Notes under the pieces: model-generated
The model's input: only the letters and a program-made list of their open reading frames with translations
What the model was told of the DNA's origin: nothing
Database searches by the model: none
Made by a program: the position numbers and the translations under genes
From: Cucumis sativus
Lineage: Eukaryota; Streptophyta; Magnoliopsida; Cucurbitales; Cucurbitaceae
Direction of reading: 5' to 3'
NCBI RefSeq assembly: GCF_000004075.3
Contig: NC_026659.2
Coordinates: 7,440,001-7,504,000 of the forward strand
Length of the DNA stretch: 64,000 nucleotides
Shown: one piece after another, positions 22,320 to 34,400 of the stretch
Layout: the number at the start of each line of letters is the position of its first letter
How positions within the stretch are numbered: position 1 is the first letter of the stretch

Positions 22320-22738
22320 AAGCCTATCAATCGTGTTCACTCGACCAAGCAAGACTAAGTACTTGACTTGCTTAGGAATCTTAATCCTTCAAATGACATT
22401 GAACGCAGACTCCCCAATGGGAGAGGGATCCAACAATAATCTATAGAATTTAGAAGGATTTACAAACCCTTCAGTAGGATTCATACTCCAAATGCAAACA
22501 TCCTTTCTCCCCTCCCTAAAAAGTACACACCTCCAATAAAGAAAGAAGAGAGGCAACCTCCAAGTGACGACGAAACCCGAAGGAAAAAGACATGGAGTGG
22601 TTGCTCTTTTGAACAAGCTTACGATTTTTATATCAGATAATAGCAATGCCATGTTTGTGTGATTGTTTGAAAATGGTGGCTTATTTTTGGTTAGATTTTT
22701 CTCTCCTAAGCACGTTGTGAAACAAAGAAAGTAAAAAA

Positions 22739-23310
22739 TCTGATCTTATTTGGAAGGCCTTTTGCCTTAAAAAAGTCAAGGTTTTCTTGTGAATCTTCTC
22801 TCTTGAAAGGTTAAACACTTGTCCTAGACAATGTTTTTAAAGCCCAAGGCTCAATAGTCTTATGGGGCTTAAGCACAATGAGCATAAAAGAGTACGGACC
22901 CTTTTTGTGTGGTGCACTATATAGAAAACTACTATATTAAGAAAAGAATGGTGGTTGAAGTGGAAGTATGAAAAAACATACCTCTAAACTCAAGAAATTT
23001 TGCATTTAGGCTTGGGTAATTTTACTTTTTAGTTAATAAAGAAGGAAAACCCCTAATTATTTCTATTTTTTTAAAATAATAAAGGCCCAAAACTTGGGGC
23101 TTCACAAAAGGTATGCCTTATTTGTAAGTGTCAAATTTGGGCCTTTAGCCTAGGTGCGCGCTCAAGAAGGCATTTTAAAACACTGGCCGTAGAATCCTAA
23201 GAATCCTTCAAAATTATGCTCTCTTTTCTAAATGGTGCGTTTCTCTTTCCCTCTGGTGTTTTCTTTGTAAAAGTGATAAGGAGTCTTTTGTGCACTTTTT
23301 TTTTTCTTCG
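22739..23310 (+). mobile_element. LINE zf-RVT fragment, plus strand, split by a MITE
   Basis: The plus strand reads 'SDLIWKAFCLKKVKVFL', then a stop, then 'IFSLERLNTCPRQ' (22739-22831). After the MITE it resumes with 'WCVSLSLWCFLCKSDKES' (about 23235-23290), the cysteine pair of the zf-RVT domain at the C-terminus of plant L1 ORF2. Stops and frameshifts are present. Its orientation is opposite to the LINE at 20840-22655. Confidence 0.65.
22829..23185. mobile_element. hAT-like MITE, 357 bp
   Basis: The ends are imperfect inverted repeats: CAATGTTTTTAAAG on the left and the reverse complement of the right end, CAGTGTTTTAAAATG. The 8 bases on either side (GTCCTAGA at 22821 and GCCGTAGA at 23186) match at 6 of 8, fitting an old 8-bp hAT-type duplication. 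The insert splits a LINE reading frame. Internal pieces include 'ggcccaaaacttggggcttc' and 'gcctaggtgcgcgctc'. Confidence 0.6.
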
Positions 23311-23990
23311 TCGCTTTGCTGGTAAAAATGTTTAACTTCTTCAAAACAAAGTGGTGTTGTGTTGGACCAAGAATGCTTTAGATTAGTTAGTTACGGGTCC
23401 AAAATTAAATGCTTAGGCAAAAATCCTTTGGTACAATGGGATCTTCACCCTTTTTTGAACTTTGGAGGTTGAACTGAATTGAGATTAAATATCAAACAAT
23501 TGATTATAGGTTTCCAACCAGACCTGTGTTCGATCTATAACACAAATCTGTTCAAGCCCCTGACAACCATGAATAACAAAATCGAACGAGCTAGCGACCT
23601 TTGGCAAATTGGTAGCAAGTGCAACGTTCTTTGGCGGATTGACAATGTGTGTGGTGACGTTCGGTGAACCGATAGTTGGTGCAACAAGTTCTAGCGAATT
23701 AACGACGGGTATGACGTGATTGGCACACCAGAGGATTTCAAATTCTCCAAAATTAAATAAAGTCCCATTTCCTTCTGAATTATGTAGTAGTGGAAGTAAT
23801 GCTTACAATCCTTAGGGAAGAGAGGTGAGGTTTGGTTTGGTATTGCTCATAAAGTAAATTTGCATTAAAGTACATTAAGTAAATTGGCATAAAAGTAAAT
23901 GATGAATCGTGGGGAAGGTTTTGAAAACAAAAACTAAGTTTGGAAGTTTAATTTCTGTTAAAAAATGTACAGCCCAAACACATTTATACA
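23311..23990. other. Unassigned sequence between LINE and Gypsy remnants
   Basis: Moderately balanced DNA with no recognisable protein. Several 'ttggcaaattgg', 'ttggcggattga' and 'cggtgaaccgat' phrases give a loose repetitive feel at 23600-23700. It may be an LTR remnant. Confidence 0.3.
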
Positions 23991-23999
23991 AAAGGACAA

Positions 24000-25347
24000 A
24001 AGGTGACCGACCACCTTTACAACCGGTCTACACATTTGAATAACCTGCTGGAACCCTTGTTTCTTAACCTATATTCAGTTAATTCGGTCAAACCATAGCA
24101 GCTAATTACATCAAACTCCCTCCCCCAAAAGAAAAATCGTCCTTGAGTTTAGGTTGGAATTTCCAGCTGGTCGGATGGAAAATACTCATAATTATCAGCT
24201 ATGTTGAAAATATGATGTGTAGGTGATCGGGTAACTCAATCTTATACACTTCACAGAATCTTTTCACTATCTAAAAAGGACCTATCTTTTTTGGTGTATT
24301 TTTCAATAAGTTGCCCGCTTTCTTGCTCATAAAATAATTGCCTATTCACATGTTTCTTGTCCTTGGTTTGGTGGCCAATTTATCCATGGGGCTCGTCAAT
24401 GGTAGGAGCTTTACTTTTTGTCCCATCCAATTGAACTCACATGTATGCTCCCTTCCTTTATGAGTGGCTTGCAAGTCGTATTGCCAAGGACGACTTAGCA
24501 AAATATGGCAAACATCCATGTCAAGCATGTCACAAATAATTTGGTTTTTATAAAAATTACCAATAGAGGGGATTTGCAAGTTGAATTAATTTGTGCTTTG
24601 CTGCTTTTCTTGATGCAACTAACTTTGTAAATATGTGAGTGTGGACCTAATTTAAGACTAAGGCTTGCACAAGTTTTGAAGAGACTATGTTTTTGCTACT
24701 TCTGCCATGGATTATGTTGCAAACTTTGCCTTTGATTGAACGAGTCCAAAATAATGAGTGTCTTCGTGGACGAGTCTCAGTTTTTGGCGTGAGTAGAATT
24801 CTTTGAACAACACAAGAAACTTTTTTTTCATGTCTGGACCCAACTCATTGACATCTTCGGAATTTGGCACCATTTCATCATCTTGGCTTTCTTTACCTTC
24901 AACATATGCACTGTCTTCTATTGAGGAGATTCATTAGACAAATGCCCTTTTTGGTTGTATCAGTAACAAAATCCAAGATTCTTTTTTTGGTAAGTATTGG
25001 ATCCTCCTTTCTTTTTGATGTTTCTTGGTTCTTTGAATATACTCGAAGAAACTTTCCACACTTTTAACCCAATCAAGAAGTACCTCAACATCCCAATTTT
25101 CACCGGATGTAGGCAAGTCCACTTTCATCTTGAAATCTCGATGATAGTTTTCCTAAAACTAGCCTTCTCAAATTTGAATACTGATTACGGGCTTCTTGGT
25201 GAAAATTCTCCAATTTGGCCTCCCCTTTATTGTGGAAGATGATTTCGACCCTTTGTGTTATTGAAAGGGCTTTGTTGACAACCACTTGACGTCGGGCTCC
25301 ACCCAAATCTCCTCCAAACCTAACTCATCGATCAGCTGTGTCAGTAT
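24000..25347 (-). mobile_element. Old Ty3/Gypsy remnant
   Basis: The minus strand retains a protease-region stretch ('DMLDMDVCHILLSRPWQYDL', 24346-24579), an integrase C-terminal stretch ('HIIFNIADNYEYFPSD', about 24150-24240) and a gag-like stretch ('LLDWVKSVESFFEY', about 25030-25080). It is a strongly decayed fossil with many breaks and with parts missing. No LTRs were identified. The young chromovirus at 25353 lies immediately beside it and may have inserted into it. Confidence 0.6.
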
Positions 25348-25352
25348 GCATT

Positions 25353-25672
25353 TGATGGAACTCGTAGCCAATCGAACTGAGAATTCAATCTTATTGATTT
25401 TATATAGCAGAAAGTTAACACTTCTCTGTTTACCTCTCTTCCAAGAAATAACAGAAAGATTCAAATACTGCAAAAATAATCCATCTCCCTCCCTCCCTTA
25501 ACAAACTTATTTATATGACTAACCAACCTATCCCTAACCAACCAATTACTCACACGTGTCTCCCTCAACAACTTATTTATATGACTAACCAACCTATCAC
25601 TAACACGTGTCTCCCCCCTTAACAAACTTATTTCCCCTCCTCCTGTAGTGATATAATATTGGAGGTCTAACA
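25353..25672 (-). repeat. 3' LTR of the young chromovirus (320 bp)
   Basis: It starts TGATGG on the plus strand and ends GGTCTAACA. On the element strand this is TGTTAGACC...CCATCA. It is nearly identical to 29427-29750. Confidence 0.93.
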
Positions 25673-28600
25673 TTACTCTCCTTCTCCAAATTCACCTTGT
25701 CCTCAAGGTGAAAATTTGGAAAACGCTGCTTCAACTCCTCATATAGCTCCCAAGTAGCCTCATGTTGTGGAAGACCCTTCCATTGCACTAACACATCCCA
25801 GTCTCCCGCTTTGTTTTTTGAACAACTATAAACCTTCTCGAGAATATCCCTCCATTCATGATTTTCTGTTAAACAGGAAACATCATGCTTATCTTCCTTG
25901 TGCTCTCCCAACACCTTTTTTAGCTGTGATACATGAAATACCGGGTGTATGGTCGAATTCTCTGGTAATTCTAGCTTGTAAGCCACCGGACCAATTTTAG
26001 CTATCACCTTGTACGGTCCAAAGAACTTAGGAGAAAGTTTTTCATTTCTTTTTCTTCTAACAGTCACTTGTCGGTATGACCTTATCTTCAATAATACCAA
26101 ATCTCCAACCTGGTAATGAACCTCTCTTCTCTTGGTATCGGCATATTTCTTCATCTTGTCCTGTGCAACTCTCAAGTGTTCACGTATGGCTCCTAACACC
26201 ACATCTCTTTCTCTCAGCTGTTCATCTAACATAGAGTTAGTAGTGTCACTCTCTCCATAGTATATCAAGGGAGGTGGCAAACGCCCGTATATAACCTGAA
26301 ACGGTGTGACTCCGAGTGCACGTTGATATGTAGTGTTATACCAATATTCTGCCCACGGTACCCATTTAACCCATTCCTTAGGCTTCTCTCCACAAAAGCA
26401 ACGCAAGAATGTCTCCACTCCACGGTTAACAACTTCTGTTTGACCATCCGTTTGTGGATGATATGCCTGTGGTTCAATTTTGTTCCTGCCACGCGAAATA
26501 AGTCCCTCCAAAGTGACTTAAAAACACCTTGTCTCTATCTGAACAATGGATTTGGGATATCCATGTAACCCACGACTTCCTTCACAAATATTTCAGCTAC
26601 CGTCTTTGCTATATGGATGTTTCATAGGGATGAAATGTCCATATTTACTGAACCGATCAACCACTACAAATAATACTTCATACCTTGCTGCTTTAGGTAA
26701 TCCCTCCACAAAATCCTTTGAATTATCCTCCCACACTCGATTGGGTACCTCTAACGGAGTTAACAGTCCAGCTGGTGATAGCGCCAAAGTCTTATTTCTT
26801 TGACATATCATGCACTCTTCGCAATACTTCTTCACTTCCTGCTTCATTCCTTCCCAATGTAACTCTGCAGCCATCCTTTTGTATGTCCTTAAGAACCCCG
26901 AGTGACCCCCAAAAACCGAATCATGATAAGTGTGTAAGATGGTGGGAATCAACTTAGATGTTTTAGATAATTCTATTTGATCCTTGTACATCAGCAGTCC
27001 CTGTTTGATTGAATATTTTCCCTCCTCCAACTCTTCGGTCTCACTCAATTTCTGCATAACATTCTTCAGCTTCTCGTCTTGTGCCACTTCTGCCTTGATG
27101 ACTTCGATATCGATCAGTTTAGGGCTGTCAACTGATTCAAGTGTATTGTTGGTGGTACTCTGGACAGTGCATCGCGGCTTTATTCTCTAACCCGGTTTAT
27201 ACACCACCTCAAAGGAATATCCAGAAGTTTGGATATCCACTTCTGATATTGAGGCTGTATCACTCTCTGTTCCAGCAGAAACTTCAAAGAACGTTGATCA
27301 GTCTTGACTAGAAAACTCTTCCCCAACAAATATGGACGCCACCTTTGCACCGCCATTACTACTGCCATCAACTCTCTCTCGTATACAGGTTTGCTCTATC
27401 CCGCACTGCCAGTGTATGACTATAATACGCAATTGGACGTTGGTTCTGGATTATACAGCCCCCAACCCGAATCCAGAAGCGTCAGTTTCTATTTCAAAGG
27501 GCATATTGAAATCAGGTAGAGCTAACACGGGAAGTGTCATCATGGCTTGTTTCAGCCTATTGAATGCTTCTTGAACCTCCCCCGTCCATTTAAATCCTCC
27601 TATCTTCAATAACTGTGTCAAAGGAGCTGCAATTGTCCCATAATTCTGGACAAACTTGCGATAATACCCTGTCAGACCAAGGAACCCCTTACTTCCCTTA
27701 CGTTAACAGGAACGGGCCACTCCCTTATTGCCCTGATCTTTTCAGGATCCACCTCAACTCCATCCCTGAAATAATATGTCCTAAGTAGTCCACCGAGACT
27801 GAGCAAAGTTACATTTCTTCCTGTTTGCATAGAGTTCATTCCTCCTCAATACTTCTAATATTGCCTCAAATGACTCAGATGATCTTTCAACCCCTTTGTA
27901 GATCAAAATATCATCAAAGAATACTAAGACGAACCTTCTTAGGTAGGGCTTGAATATAGTATTCATCAATGATTGAAAAGTGGATGGTGCATTAGTCAAC
28001 CCGAACGGCATTACCAAAAACTCATAATGACCCTCATGAGTTCTGAATGCTGTCTTTTCAATGTCATCAGTACTCATCTAATTTGATGATACCCTGATTT
28101 TAGATCAATCTTCGTAAAAACTGTGGCTCCATTCAACTCATCAAACAACTCCTCAATCACTGGATTGGGAACTTGTCTGGTACGGTAACATTATTGAAGG
28201 CCCTATAATCTACACAAAAACGCCAGCTTCCATCTTTCTTTCTTACCAATAGTACTGGACTGGAATAAGGGCTTGTGTTTGGCCGTATTACTCCCGATGC
28301 TAGCATTTCTTCCACCAGTTTCTCCATTTCTGCCTTCTGTTGATATGCATACCTATAGGGTCGTACATTCACTGGATCGGTTCCCTTCTTTAGATGAATC
28401 TGGTGTTCTATTACTCTTCGTGGTGGCAAAGTTTCGGGCCACTCAAAGACATCTTCGAAGCTTTTCAACACTGCTGCTACTGACTCCTCTACAGTCAAGA
28501 CTTCATCAAACGAGTTATCCCTTTCTAAGGCTTCCCTTCTTTCTAAAGCTCTGCATTCGACCAAAAACCCTTGATCCTTGTCTCCCCAAGATTTCATAAG

Positions 28601-29426
28601 GGTCTTTAAGCTGACTCTTGCCTTTGTTAGACTGGGGTCTCCCTTTATAACAATCTTCTCTCCGTGGTGGGTAAAAGTCAGAATTAAGTTTTTCCAGTCT
28701 ACTTCCGTTATACCAAGAGAGTATAACCATTGCATCCCCAAAATTGCATCCACGCTTCCTAGCTCCAGTGGCAAGAAATCGTCAATAACTCTCCATTCTC
28801 CAATTATCATTTCAATGGCTTCACAAACTCCCTTCCCTTTTATGGCCGTTCCCGAGCCTAATATGACTCCATAATTTGTAGTACTTTTCGTGCTTATCTG
28901 CAGTTCCTCCACCAAGCTTTCAGAAATGAAGTTATGTGTAGCTCCGCAATCTACTAATACAATGATCTCCTTTCCTAGTAATTTTCCCTTCACCTTCATA
29001 GTTCCTGGATTAGATAATCCCACGACTGAGTTTATCAACAAATCCACCACAGTCTGCTCTTCTTGGAGAACTTCAGCCCCATTTAACTCTTTCTGTTCTG
29101 CCTTCTCTTCTTCAACGATTTCGCGAATGGAAGTTCCTTCGCCGTCATCGTTGTTCTTCATCGGAGTACCCCGCATTGATAACTCGGTAATCCTTTCGTT
29201 CATCATGGATCTCTCTAGGGCGGCCGACTCCATGAATCGTAACATCATTTGGTTATGTTTTTCCATGTTTTTCGATATTTCGGTCAACGTTTTTTCGATA
29301 ATTGGCATTTTACTCATCTCCTTCTTGATGCTTTGAATTTCCTTGTCATACGACTCCATCTTCTCTTCCAACCGAGTTTGCACCATCTTCGTTTACTTCT
29401 TCCAAGATCACGCTCTGATACCAATT

Positions 29427-29750
29427 TGATGGAACTCGTAGCCAATCGAATTTAGAATTCAATCTTATTGATTTTATATAGCAGAAAGTTAACACTTCTC
29501 TGTTTCCCTCTCTTCCAAGAAATAACAGAAAGATTCAAATACTGCAAAAATAATCCATCTCCCTCCCTCCCTTAACAAACTTATTTATATGACTAACCAA
29601 CCTATCCCTAACCAACCAATTACTCACACGTGTCTCCCTCCTTAACAAACTTATTTATATGACTAACCAACCTATCACTAACACGTGTCTCCCCCCTTAA
29701 CAAACTTATTTCCCCTCCTCCTGTAGTGATATAATATTGGAGGTCTAACA
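29427..29750 (-). repeat. 5' LTR of the young chromovirus (324 bp)
   Basis: Pairs with 25353-25672 at about 99% identity apart from a small indel. The tRNA-Met primer-binding site lies just inside it (29410-29426). Confidence 0.93.
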
Positions 29751-29755
29751 GCATT

Positions 29756-30526
29756 TTGTGGTGAAGTACCTTTTTGTGGTAGGAAATAGGAGAAACAGGA
29801 GTTCTTGAGATCTTTCTCAGATTCTTATTTACATTTTTGTGTTACCAATAAATTGCATTTTATCAAACTAGGCCTATTAGAGCACAAGGAAAATGAAGAG
29901 TTTAATGACATTGTTTATTACTTTTATAATGCCTATGAAATTATTAAAAACTAAAAAATTCAAATTTCTAAACCAGTTCAAAATATGTGTGCAACATGAT
30001 GGTGAGCTCTTTATGGCAGCAGTACTACAATTTTACCCAAAGTTAGCCATGAATTTTTTTACTCTAACAGGCAACACTTCTAGCTCTGAGCTCAATTGGA
30101 GCATTACATGTAAGCGGTTCATTTGTTTTAGAAATTTACTTTTGACTTTTTATGGTAGGTTAGTGATTTTGTAGATTCATTCGAAGTAGAGATATTAGAG
30201 CAAAATTGACTAAATTATTTTGGGGAATCCAGGAGAGGAGCTAACAAGAGTTTAAGACGGTTCACCTCTTAGACCTAGATTTTGTGTCACATGATTGTCA
30301 TAAGTTTCTATGTTGATTGCGCCTACTGTCTCTCGATGCACATTTAGAAGTCCCTAGAAAGTCACACATTGTTTACCTTGCTTTATCAATTACTAAATTC
30401 TGATGGGTATCTAATGATATAAAGGAGTCTTATTCAATATTTAGAAGATTGCCCTAAGGCAAGGGTCTCACTCGGAGAATAGAGCCTTTCTCTCCCTCTC
30501 GAGAAGTTCACTTCGCTAAAACAAAA
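29756..30526. other. Unassigned DNA between the two Gypsy elements
   Basis: Balanced to AT-rich sequence with no recognised protein or RNA. It may be original host (intron) sequence. Confidence 0.35.
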
Positions 30527-30531
30527 CATAT

Positions 30532-30870
30532 GTTAGGAGCCCTCCCTGAAACGCAGAAACACTCCAACAACAATGGAGAAAACAGAGACAGTACTCTGCT
30601 ATACTTATATTAATAGAAAACTTGTTGATGTTCACAAGCAACAAATAACCATAAAATAGGGACAAAGACAATACAGAAATGGAAATAAGAAAACAGGAAA
30701 GAAATACTTGTTGTCGGCTCCTTCGAGAAGGCCAGATTCTACTCCACATAAAGCCCTCAGCAACTTTTCCCAAAAGACGATCTACCTCTCCAATCCCCAA
30801 ATGTATCCTCCCTAGTAGGTTCCACCAAACTTCCCCTCCACCTGTTTTCTGTTTATTTCCCAACATACCC
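30532..30870 (-). repeat. LTR of the outer Gypsy element (left, shortened)
   Basis: Matches 38340-38690 ('ggagaaaacagagacagtac', 'tctgctatacttatattaat', 'cccctccacctgttttctgt'). The end nearest the coding region is absent. Confidence 0.8.
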
Positions 30871-31040
30871 ATTGTTCCAACGAATTCCCAAGACCGACTC
30901 CGGGGTCACCTCCAGTTCGAAATCTTCAATCAAGGGCGGCGGTATGTGTTGCACCCTCTGAGCTTGTCCCAGTTTAAGTTTTAACTGAGAAACGTGGAAT
31001 ATGTTATGAGTTGGAGCTTCTGGGGGTAACTCCCACTTAT

Positions 31041-31423
31041 TGTTAAGATTCCTAACCTGAAAACCAGAAAAATCTCAACAAGACTAAATAGAGACAGTAC
31101 TCTGTTACAATATATTGATGATAATAACCAAAATGTATCACAAAATATATGTAAGACCCAAATACAGTAGGGAAAGAGCAAATCAAACAACCAGCCCCTT
31201 TGAGAAGTCTGGAAACCTCTCCTAATGAAGCCTACAACAACTTTCACCAAAATAAAACATAAAAGACCTAAAACATCAATCCCAAAACATTCCATATAAA
31301 TACCAAATCTCACAGTGGGCCCTTAGGTGTTGCTTTCTCTTCAGCTCCCTGAATTACCAAATCCCATGTCAATTCCCTTTTTTGCTCTTTCTCTTGTATG
31401 TGTGTAATATTGGGGGTCTAACA
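31041..31423 (-). repeat. LTR of the nested Gypsy element (left)
   Basis: TGTTAAGATT...GGGGGTCTAACA on the plus strand. It aligns with 35848-36249 through 'acaatatattgatgataata' and 'ttctcttgtatgtgtgtaat'. Confidence 0.85.
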
Positions 31424-34400
31424 TTATCGCTCGGCTCAAAACTCACCTTGTCCTCAAGGTGGAATGCAGGAACTTGTTGCTTCAATAATTGTACTGTCTC
31501 CCATGTAGCATCTCTATCCGGTAGTCCTTTCCACTCGACTAGCCACTCGTTTGCGGCTATTTCTCTATTCCATCTGATTCCCATAACAATTTCTGGCCTT
31601 AGCTGCAATTCAAACTCTTCGATCAGCCTGGGAGGGAAGTGTTGGACCTTTTGTGTTTGGCCCAACTTTAATTTAGTTGGGATACGTGAAAGACATCATG
31701 CATACATGCTTCTGATGGTAGTTCTTAGTGATGCGCCACTTCTCTAATTCTTTACATTACTCGGTAGGTTCCATAGAATTTAGGTGAAAGTTTCTCACTT
31801 CATTTTTTTTGCTAAAGATCTCTTCCCCCACTTGGAAAATAAGTTCCCTCTTATATAAATCAGGTTGCTTTTTCATCCTATTCTGGGCCACCACCAAGTT
31901 TTCTTTGAACGCATTGATTATTAAATCTCTCTCCATCAACAATTGATCAGCACTGTTATTCAGTATTTTCCTCTCTCCATATGAGATTATGGATGGTGGA
32001 GGTTTTACGTAGACAGCTTGGAATGGTGTTGTTTTTTAGGAACCATGAAGAATGGTGTTGTTTTTTATGAACCATGAAAAATGGTGTTGTACCGAAGTTC
32101 CGCCCACGGAATACACTTGTTCCATTTTCTAGGTTCATTGCAAAAAACGCCTCAGAAATGTTTCCAAACAATTATTTACTCGTTTGGTTTGCCTATCGGT
32201 TTGTGGATGAAACGCGATGCTTCTCTTCAACACAATCCCCATTGCTGTGAACAAAGCCTTCCAGAAGTGACTTAAAAATATTTTATCCCTATTGGTAATG
32301 AGTGATTTTAGTAGTCTGTGTTTGCTTACAACCCTTTCGTTGAAGACCTCCGTCACTTGCTTAGTTGTAAAAGGATGCTTGAGAGGGACGAAATGGCCAA
32401 ACTTACTCAACGTATCCACCACCACCATGATAGAGTCAAAACCCTTAGCCTTGAGCAGCCCCTGTATGAAGTCCATGGTCCAATCTTCTAAAATCCTTTC
32501 CAGTATGGGTAGGGGTTGAAGTAGTTCGGTTGGCGAAGGAGATTCTGCTTTGTTTATTTGACAAACCTCACAACTCTCACCATATTTTTTTACATCTGAC
32601 TTCATCCCCACTCAATATAGTTTGCCGCTCATTCATTTCTATGTTCTCATAAAACTAGAATGACCTCCCAAGATTGAGTCATGAAAGGTGTGTAAAAGAG
32701 ATGGTATGAGAGATGATGAACGAGGTAGTACTAACCTTCCTTTGTATCTCAGTTGGTCTTTCTTCCATTCATACCTTGGTTTTCCCTCTCGATCTAACTT
32801 CAATACTACTATGATTTTTTATAGTTCCTCGTCCTCGTCTACTTCTTTTATTACTATTTCCATATCCATGATTCCTGGAGCTGTCATTACATGGAGTTCA
32901 GTCGATGGGGGATTCAAAACAAGGCATCAACTGCTTTGTTCTGAAGTTTAGTCTGGTACAATATCTCAAAGTTGTATCCGAATAATTTTGTTAACCATTT
33001 CTAGAACTGGGGTTGCATTTCCCGTTGTTCTATTAGGAATTTGAGTGCCTTCTGATTAGAGATTACTGTAAACTTCCTTCCTAATAGGTAGGCTACCACT
33101 TCTGCACTGATAAAACCACTGCCATGAGTTCTCTTTCATAGATAGATTTAGTTTGAGAATGGGGCAAAAGTTTTTGACTAAAGAAGGCCACTGGTTTTGA
33201 ATTATGCTTTAACACTGCTCCCAACCCGAATTATGCGCCAATATCGGTACTGAAATCATTGCTCTTTTAAGTGTTTCGAATGCCACAGTTGCTTCTCTTC
33301 GTACGAATTCATTTTTTTGTAATAATTTGGTGATTGGTGCAGCTATATGTCTCCATAATTCCTCACAAATCTTCCACAGTATCCAGTGAGCCCCAAAAGA
33401 CCCCTCAGCTCCGTTACATCTTTAGGTTGTGGCCAGTTCACCATAGCTCGAATTTTCTCCCCGTTGGCCTCCACTCCCTTACTCGATAACCAGTGACCCA
33501 GATATTGAATTCTAGGGTGTCCTATGACACATTTGTTTCGGTTGGCGTGCAGCTCGTTACCTTGTTGAATATCACCTCCAAATGCCTCGTGTTCTGTTAT
33601 GTCCGGGCTATAAACTAAAATTTCATCAAAGAAAAAGAGCATGAAGTGGCGGAGGAAAGGCCGAAATATCTTATTCATCAATGATTGAGAGGTGGCAGGT
33701 GCGTACGTGAGCCCAACGACATTACTAAAAATTTGTAATGTGCCTCATGAGTGCGGAAGGCTGTCTTTTAAATGTCTTCTTCTCTCGTTCGTATCTGATG
33801 ATATCCAGATTTGAGGTCTAATTTGGAGAAACTTGTCGCGCTGTGTAATTGGTTCAGTAACTCTTCAATTACTGGTATCCAAAACTTGTCAGCCACAGTG
33901 ACTCAATTCAATTTGTGGTAATCAACACAAAACCTCCAGCCTCCATCCTTCTTTTTAATTGGTCTAGTTATGACTCCTCTCAATATTTCCATGACCAATT
34001 TTTCAATTTCTTCTTTCTGTGCGTGCCCGTATTTGTAGGGTCTAATGATAATTGGCTTCTGCCCTTCCGGTGGCAATATTTTGTGATTGATTTCGCATTT
34101 CGATGGTAGTTTTACAGGAGAGTAAAACATATTCTCACAGCGATGCAACAATGCTTGAATCATTGGCAGTCCTTCCTCTTACCCTCTTTCACTTGTTCCA
34201 CTTTCGGTCTCATCACTTTCTCTGTTCTCCCTGTTTTAAACTTTGACCTAATATCTCCAGTCCCCTTCTTCCCATGGTTTAATCAAAGTCTTCAAGGAAC
34301 ATTCGACTGTGATTAGTGAAATCCCATGGAGGATGATTGTCTTACTTTCTATCATAAACACGATTGATCTCAATGACCAATGTATCCTCATGAAACTTGT

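Larger units (their letters stand above)
20840..22655 (-). mobile_element. 5'-truncated LINE (L1-type) with two later insertions
   Basis: The minus strand carries the C-terminal part of a plant LINE ORF2 in three pieces. The first (22652-22322) reads 'CIWSMNPTEGFVNPSKFYR' and 'LLDPSPIGESAF', then 'RIKIPKQVKYLVLLGRVNTI'; one TGA stands where Trp is expected. The second (22113-22042) reads 'LVGRRTLLVGPFCCI'. The third (21286-20900) reads 'LEHLFWDCQYARTVW', the zinc-binding zf-RVT region, and 'LWLVGVFSVVRDIRAERND'. The 3' end has an A-rich tail (20840-20862). A SINE (22121-22319) and a 745-bp element (21292-22036) interrupt it, each with a target duplication. It is not functional. Confidence 0.8.
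25353..29750 (-). mobile_element. Ty3/Gypsy chromovirus, young, with both LTRs (broken)
   Basis: The element runs from LTR to LTR with target duplication GCATT on both sides (25348-25352 and 29751-29755). Directly inside the 5' LTR (plus-strand right end) is a primer-binding site complementary to initiator tRNA-Met (TGGTATCAGAGC on the minus strand). A purine-rich tract precedes the 3' LTR. Parts in order on the minus strand: a coiled-coil gag-like start, aspartic protease, reverse transcriptase (about 27.8-28.4 kb), RNase H (about 27.2-27.6 kb), integrase (about 26.1-27.1 kb) and a chromodomain (about 25.7-25.9 kb, 'LVQWKGLPQHEATWELYEEL'). The two LTRs differ at about 3 substitutions plus a small indel, i.e. 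near 1%, which suggests insertion within the last million years. It is a fossil with several breaks and is shorter than usual for the group. Confidence 0.9.
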
